Source: an uncultured Clostridia bacterium (lineage in GTDB: Bacteria; Bacillota; Clostridia; TANB77; CAG-508). Taken from it: a stretch of 9,067 bases of DNA. The notes beneath the pieces are model-generated. The model did not search any database. It worked only from the letters and a program-made list of their open reading frames with translations, and had not been told where the DNA came from. The stretch covers positions 1 through 9,067 of the forward strand of contig CAKOVP010000040.1 of NCBI GenBank assembly GCA_934122035.1, given 5' to 3'. Positions 7,123 through 9,067 of the stretch are shown here, in pieces. The translations under genes and the position numbers were made by a program. Position 1 is the stretch's first letter. Each line of letters starts with the position of its first letter.

Positions 7123-7165
7123 TAAACGGCTATATTTTCATAATCGCAGAAAATATAGCCGTTTA
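7123..7165 (-). terminator. 17-bp perfect inverted repeat: terminator or operator
   Basis: Positions 7123-7139 and 7149-7165 pair perfectly over 17 bp around a 9-nt loop (7140-7148); the arms contain CGGCTATATTTTC. It lies 14 nt after the beta-CASP stop codon, where a terminator is expected, but the minus strand afterwards reads only TTTAATAC, a poor U-run (the first of those T already lie in the stem). Its other end is 4 nt from the -35 of the next gene. Either it is a terminator relying on stem strength, or a protein-binding site controlling the adjacent promoter. Confidence 0.7.
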
Positions 7166-7179
7166 GGATTATTAAATTA

Positions 7180-8595
7180 TTATTCGAACTTAGTAGACAA
7201 GCTCTTTACCAAGCCATACGGATTAACTCTAAAGAAATATCCATCTCCCAAAATTCCAACTCTCTTGGTGTTTACTTCGTCCACAATTCTTTCTGCAAAA
7301 ATTTGCTTTGTTTGTGTTTCTCCGTGGTTCACCAACACTATTTTTAAATTTCTAAATTGTTTGAGAAATGCAATCATTTCATCTGCTTTACCGTGTGCGG
7401 AATATTCCGAGGTGTATTCCACTCTTGCCTGTTTTTTTACAAAGGTTCCTCCAACCTGCACAGGTTCTCCAACTTTTGCTTTTTTAAGTCTATCTCCAAG
7501 AGTTCCTTCTGTAGTATACCCCGTAAAATGAATAAGAACATTTTTTCTTGTAAGATACTCTGGAATATAAACTTGAGCAGGTCCATACGACCCCATACCA
7601 GATGTTGTAAGGATAATTTTAGTTTCCGTACTTGCTAGAACATCGCACCGATTGGTTTTGTCTACATACTGAATGTTTTTGGGCATAAATTCTTTCATAC
7701 TTTCTTTTATGTCCAGACCATCTCTAATATATAGCAAGGTGTAACGTATTGCAAGTTTTCCATCAAAATAGATAGGAATATTCGGATCTAAGCTTCCTTC
7801 ATCTTGCATACATTTGAGTTCATACAGAATTTCTTGAGAACGCCCCAAAGAGAACACTGGTGCAACAACTGTTCCGCCATTGTTTAAGCATTCCAAAATA
7901 TTATTTTTAAAGCATTTGGAAATTTCCGAAGAGTCCATATCTCCATAAGTAGACTCTTGGACAAGCGTTAGCGGTAAGTCTAGCACCCAATCTGGAAGTG
8001 CTGGAACATCAAAAAACATATTTTTCCCGTTATAATCTCCCGTAAAGAACAAATTGATGTCCTCATATCCAGGATAACTAATTTGAACAAGAATGCTAGC
8101 CGCACCCATCAAATGGCCGTTCATAAAAAATGTTGCTTTGATGTTTTCCCGTATTTGCACGGTAGTTTGGAACTTGCATGGGTGTACAAGCTTTGTAGTT
8201 TGAATAACATCACTTTCGCTATACAGCGGAGCCTTGTTTTGCCTCTTGTATACATCCTTTAGCACTTTATAACTGTCCTCAAGCGCATAAGGTAAAAGTT
8301 TTGCCGTAGTTTCCGAGGTATAAATTTCTTTATTAAACCCTTTACTTACCAAAAACGGCAGTCTTCCTGTATGGTCCACATGGTTATGCGTAACCAAGCA
8401 GAAATCAATATTTTCCGGTATAAAAGGTAAACTTTCGTTATTCTTGCTGTACTTCCTTTCTTGGAACAATCCACAGTCGACAATAAATTTTACTGTGGTA
8501 CCATCAGGTTGTTTGACAATTACCAGCAGGCAAGATCCGGTCACCTCTGGATGTACTGCCATAATGTCTGCATATAACCGGTCTTTCGCTCCCAT
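7180..8595 (-). CDS. MBL-fold/beta-CASP metallohydrolase, probable RNase
   Basis: This is a member of the CPSF-73/TTHA0252-like beta-CASP family, zinc-dependent nucleases acting mostly on RNA. At 471 aa it is typical of the bacterial forms. All active-site motifs are present: THNHVDH (69-75), GHLMGAAS (160-167) with His161, FTGDYN with Asp187, ESTYGD (214-219, motif A), YSAHGKAD with His401 (motif B) and VNHGE with His424 (motif C). The beta-CASP insert is about 215-345 and includes TSGMGSYGPA (331-340); the RNA-specificity domain is about 365-425. It lacks the longer C-terminal domain of RNase J. GGAGGA (8605-8610) lies 9 nt before the ATG. It appears to be a single-gene unit with its own promoter and two palindromes in the leader. 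GC is higher than in the recJ operon (26 of 60 in one line), hinting at transfer or a different history. The exact RNA substrate is unknown. Confidence 0.92.
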   Translation of the reverse strand: MGAKDRLYADIMAVHPEVTGSCLLVIVKQPDGTTVKFIVDCGLFQERKYSKNNESLPFIPENIDFCLVTHNHVDHTGRLPFLVSKGFNKEIYTSETTAKLLPYALEDSYKVLKDVYKRQNKAPLYSESDVIQTTKLVHPCKFQTTVQIRENIKATFFMNGHLMGAASILVQISYPGYEDINLFFTGDYNGKNMFFDVPALPDWVLDLPLTLVQESTYGDMDSSEISKCFKNNILECLNNGGTVVAPVFSLGRSQEILYELKCMQDEGSLDPNIPIYFDGKLAIRYTLLYIRDGLDIKESMKEFMPKNIQYVDKTNRCDVLASTETKIILTTSGMGSYGPAQVYIPEYLTRKNVLIHFTGYTTEGTLGDRLKKAKVGEPVQVGGTFVKKQARVEYTSEYSAHGKADEMIAFLKQFRNLKIVLVNHGETQTKQIFAERIVDEVNTKRVGILGDGYFFRVNPYGLVKSLSTKFE

Positions 8596-8621
8596 AAAAA
8601 ATAATCCTCCAATCTTTTTTC

Positions 8622-8635
8622 AAGTTAATTAACTT
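8622..8635. repeat. 14-bp perfect palindrome (AAGTTAATTAACTT)
   Basis: A self-complementary AAGTTAATTAACTT lies in the leader of the beta-CASP gene, 11 nt upstream of its GGAGGA. It sits immediately next to a 24-bp palindrome, with 2 nt between them. Candidate binding site for a dimeric regulator; AT-rich context lowers the significance. Confidence 0.6.
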
Positions 8636-8637
8636 AA

Positions 8638-8661
8638 AAAAATGTTTATATAAACATTTTT
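8638..8661. promoter_or_regulatory. 24-bp perfect palindrome at the predicted transcription start, candidate operator
   Basis: The core ATGTTTATATAAACAT (8642-8657) is extended by four A on one side and four T on the other, giving 24 bp of perfect dyad symmetry. The start of transcription predicted from the promoter at 8669-8697 is near 8662, so this site begins at about +2. That placement is classic for a repressor operator. As RNA it could also form a weak hairpin followed by seven T, a possible attenuator. Confidence 0.6.
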
Positions 8662-8668
8662 CACTTCA

Positions 8669-8697
8669 ATTTTACTACAATATATTTTCATAGTCAA
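8669..8697 (-). promoter_or_regulatory. Sigma-A-type promoter for the beta-CASP gene
   Basis: On the minus strand there is a -35 TTGACT (8692-8697), a 17-nt spacer and a -10 TAAAAT (8669-8674). One mismatch in each box from consensus and ideal spacing make this convincing. The leader is about 66 nt. The 27-nt stem-loop at 8705-8731 starts 7 nt upstream of the -35. Confidence 0.75.
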
Positions 8698-8704
8698 TAA
8701 CTTT

Positions 8705-8731
8705 GCCCAATAGAGATGCTCTTTTGTGGGC
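8705..8731 (+). repeat. 27-nt stem-loop, copy 1 of an inverted pair
   Basis: On the plus strand it reads GCCCAATAGAGATG then CTCTTTTGTGGGC. The outer stem GCCCA/TGGGC (5 bp) and inner stem AGAG/CTCT (4 bp, ATG loop) are separated by an asymmetric internal loop. Copy 2 at 8874-8900 has the same layout on the opposite strand. An alternative pairing GGG (8728-8730) with CCC (8737-8739), followed by TTTT, would break the outer stem. Confidence 0.65.
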
Positions 8732-8761
8732 GAAAACCCTTTTATTGATTTTAATTTTACT

Positions 8762-8786
8762 ATTATTAAAGAGCTTTTTTAATAAT
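8762..8786 (+). repeat. A/T-rich hairpin with plus-strand T-run
   Basis: ATTATTAAA and TTTAATAAT form a perfect 9-bp stem around a 7-nt loop (GAGCTTT). On the plus strand it is followed by seven T (8786-8792), the shape of an intrinsic terminator. On the minus strand no T-run follows. With only A/T pairs in the stem it would be weak. Confidence 0.4.
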
Positions 8787-8817
8787 TTTTTTAAATAAAG
8801 ACATTCTTTTAAAAGCC

Positions 8818-8861
8818 AAAAGACCTTTTTAGTGTTTTAAAGTTCACTTTAAAGGTCTTTT
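8818..8861 (-). terminator. Long bidirectional terminator hairpin downstream of lysS
   Basis: Positions 8818-8834 pair with 8845-8861 over 17 positions with only two T/T mismatches; the core is AAAAGACCTTT/AAAGGTCTTTT and the loop is 10 nt. In the minus direction the stem ends in TTTT, then GGC and another TTTT, suiting lysS termination about 50 nt after its stop. In the plus direction six T follow. Likely bidirectional. Confidence 0.75.
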
Positions 8862-8873
8862 TTGTATAGTCTC

Positions 8874-8900
8874 ACCCAAAAAAGGACGTTCCTATTGGGT
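8874..8900 (-). repeat. 27-nt stem-loop, copy 2 of an inverted pair
   Basis: Read on the minus strand it is ACCCAATAGGAACG then TCCTTTTTTGGGT. The outer stem is ACCCAA/TTGGGT (6 bp) and the inner stem AGGA/TCCT with an ACG loop. It matches copy 1 at 20 of 27 positions; six of the seven differences form three compensatory base-pair changes. It lies 8 nt after the lysS stop. On the plus strand the stem runs into six T, a terminator shape for transcription heading into lysS from its 3' side. Confidence 0.65.
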
Positions 8901-8908
8901 TTTTTATA

Positions 8909-9067
8909 TTATTCTTCGCTTTCTTCTGCTGCTCTTGGTTTCATTAATGGATATAGAACTACATCTCTTATATTATCACTGTTTGTTAAGAATTGTAAGA
9001 ATCTATCTATTCCAAGTCCCCAACCAGAGATTGGTGGCATACCATATTGCATAGCTCTTATATATTC
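8909..9067 (-). CDS. lysS: Lysyl-tRNA synthetase, class II, C-terminal fragment (5' part outside window)
   Basis: These are the last 52 codons and stop of a class II aminoacyl-tRNA synthetase that attaches lysine to tRNA-Lys; the rest lies beyond 9067. The fragment holds motif 3: EYIRAMQYGMPPISGWGLGI followed by DRF, with the invariant Arg, then IRDVVLYPLMKP. GMPP...G.GIDR with a final LYPLMKP is the lysyl signature; aspartyl and asparaginyl enzymes end in FP(K/R)T and carry a different GG/FG motif. The GWG variant resembles eukaryotic and some Clostridia-type LysRS more than E. coli LysS. A short acidic tail (RAAEESEE) closes the protein. A tRNA synthetase on each side of the beta-CASP/119-aa block suggests the block was inserted among housekeeping genes. 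Confidence 0.85.
   Translation of the reverse strand, partial: EYIRAMQYGMPPISGWGLGIDRFLQFLTNSDNIRDVVLYPLMKPRAAEESEE

Larger units (their letters stand above)
8596..8908. other. Gene-free region rich in hairpins between lysS and the beta-CASP gene
   Basis: I find no coding sequence in these 313 bp on either strand. From the lysS side it holds a 27-nt stem-loop (8874-8900), a long bidirectional hairpin (8818-8861), an A/T hairpin (8762-8786), an inverted diverged copy of the 27-nt stem-loop (8705-8731), a promoter (8669-8697), two perfect palindromes (8638-8661, 8622-8635) and the beta-CASP RBS. No T-box, tRNA or known riboswitch is recognised. The segment 8705-8900 could be a small non-autonomous inverted-repeat element or a structured RNA; this is inference. 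Confidence 0.6.

Noticed and set aside
6541..7180. An IS element or integron cassette carrying the 119-aa gene.
   Set aside because: I found no transposase or integrase, no matching terminal inverted repeats around the unit, no obvious target duplication and no attC-like site. Transfer is suggested only by composition.
8239..8256. The beta-CASP protein contains DVYKRQ, the peptide produced when a Nextera transposase-end adapter is translated, suggesting assembly contamination.
   Set aside because: The codons are GAT GTA TAC AAG AGG CAA, differing from the adapter at four third positions, and the reading frame continues through conserved family sequence on both sides. It is a coincidence at protein level.
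8596..8908. A T-box or other known riboswitch next to lysS or hisS.
   Set aside because: No T-box core (AGGGTGGNACCGCG) or other recognisable riboswitch core appears in the gaps at 8596-8908 or 1816-1948, and the lysS leader itself is outside the window.

Overview
The window looks like a piece of chromosome from a low-GC Firmicute, most likely an uncultured Clostridia-type bacterium. The main operon is very AT-rich (14 of 60 bases are G or C in a line hand-counted in recJ). The gene set is typical of Firmicutes: a bifunctional Rel next to recJ and hisS, and a prepilin-like protein of a kind common in gut Clostridia. The lineage is inferred from protein style and was not tested. Every gene I can support is on the minus strand, so transcription runs from high to low coordinates.

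In transcription order, the window opens with the last 52 codons of a class II lysyl-tRNA synthetase (8909-9067). A 313-bp gene-free stretch follows (8596-8908), full of hairpins, including two 27-nt stem-loops in opposite orientation whose differences are compensatory. A sigma-A-type promoter and two perfect palindromes then lead into a 471-aa metallo-beta-lactamase/beta-CASP protein with an intact metal site, a probable RNase (7180-8595). After a 17-bp perfect dyad comes a compact unit: consensus promoter, leader hairpin, strong RBS, a 119-aa membrane protein that I do not recognise, and a long terminator (about 6605-7118). That gene is far more GC-rich than its surroundings and looks acquired.

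Below about 6600 lies a housekeeping operon: recJ (TTG start), relA, a glyoxalase II-like hydrolase and hisS. The first three genes are separated by about 18-19 nt, while hisS is preceded by a 133-bp gap. They combine DNA repair, (p)ppGpp metabolism, a Zn hydrolase and tRNA charging, a grouping familiar in Firmicutes, although apt, dtd and aspS, which often accompany it, are not here. After hisS, a separate promoter drives a prepilin-like secreted or membrane-anchored protein that runs off the window at position 1.

The housekeeping genes look ordinary and intact. The second-look material is the stretch between lysS and recJ (about 6600-8908): two genes of unusual base composition, each with its own promoter and with dyads pressed against the promoter, and the covarying inverted stem-loops next to lysS. 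No CRISPR array, tRNA, rRNA, transposase or integrase was seen.
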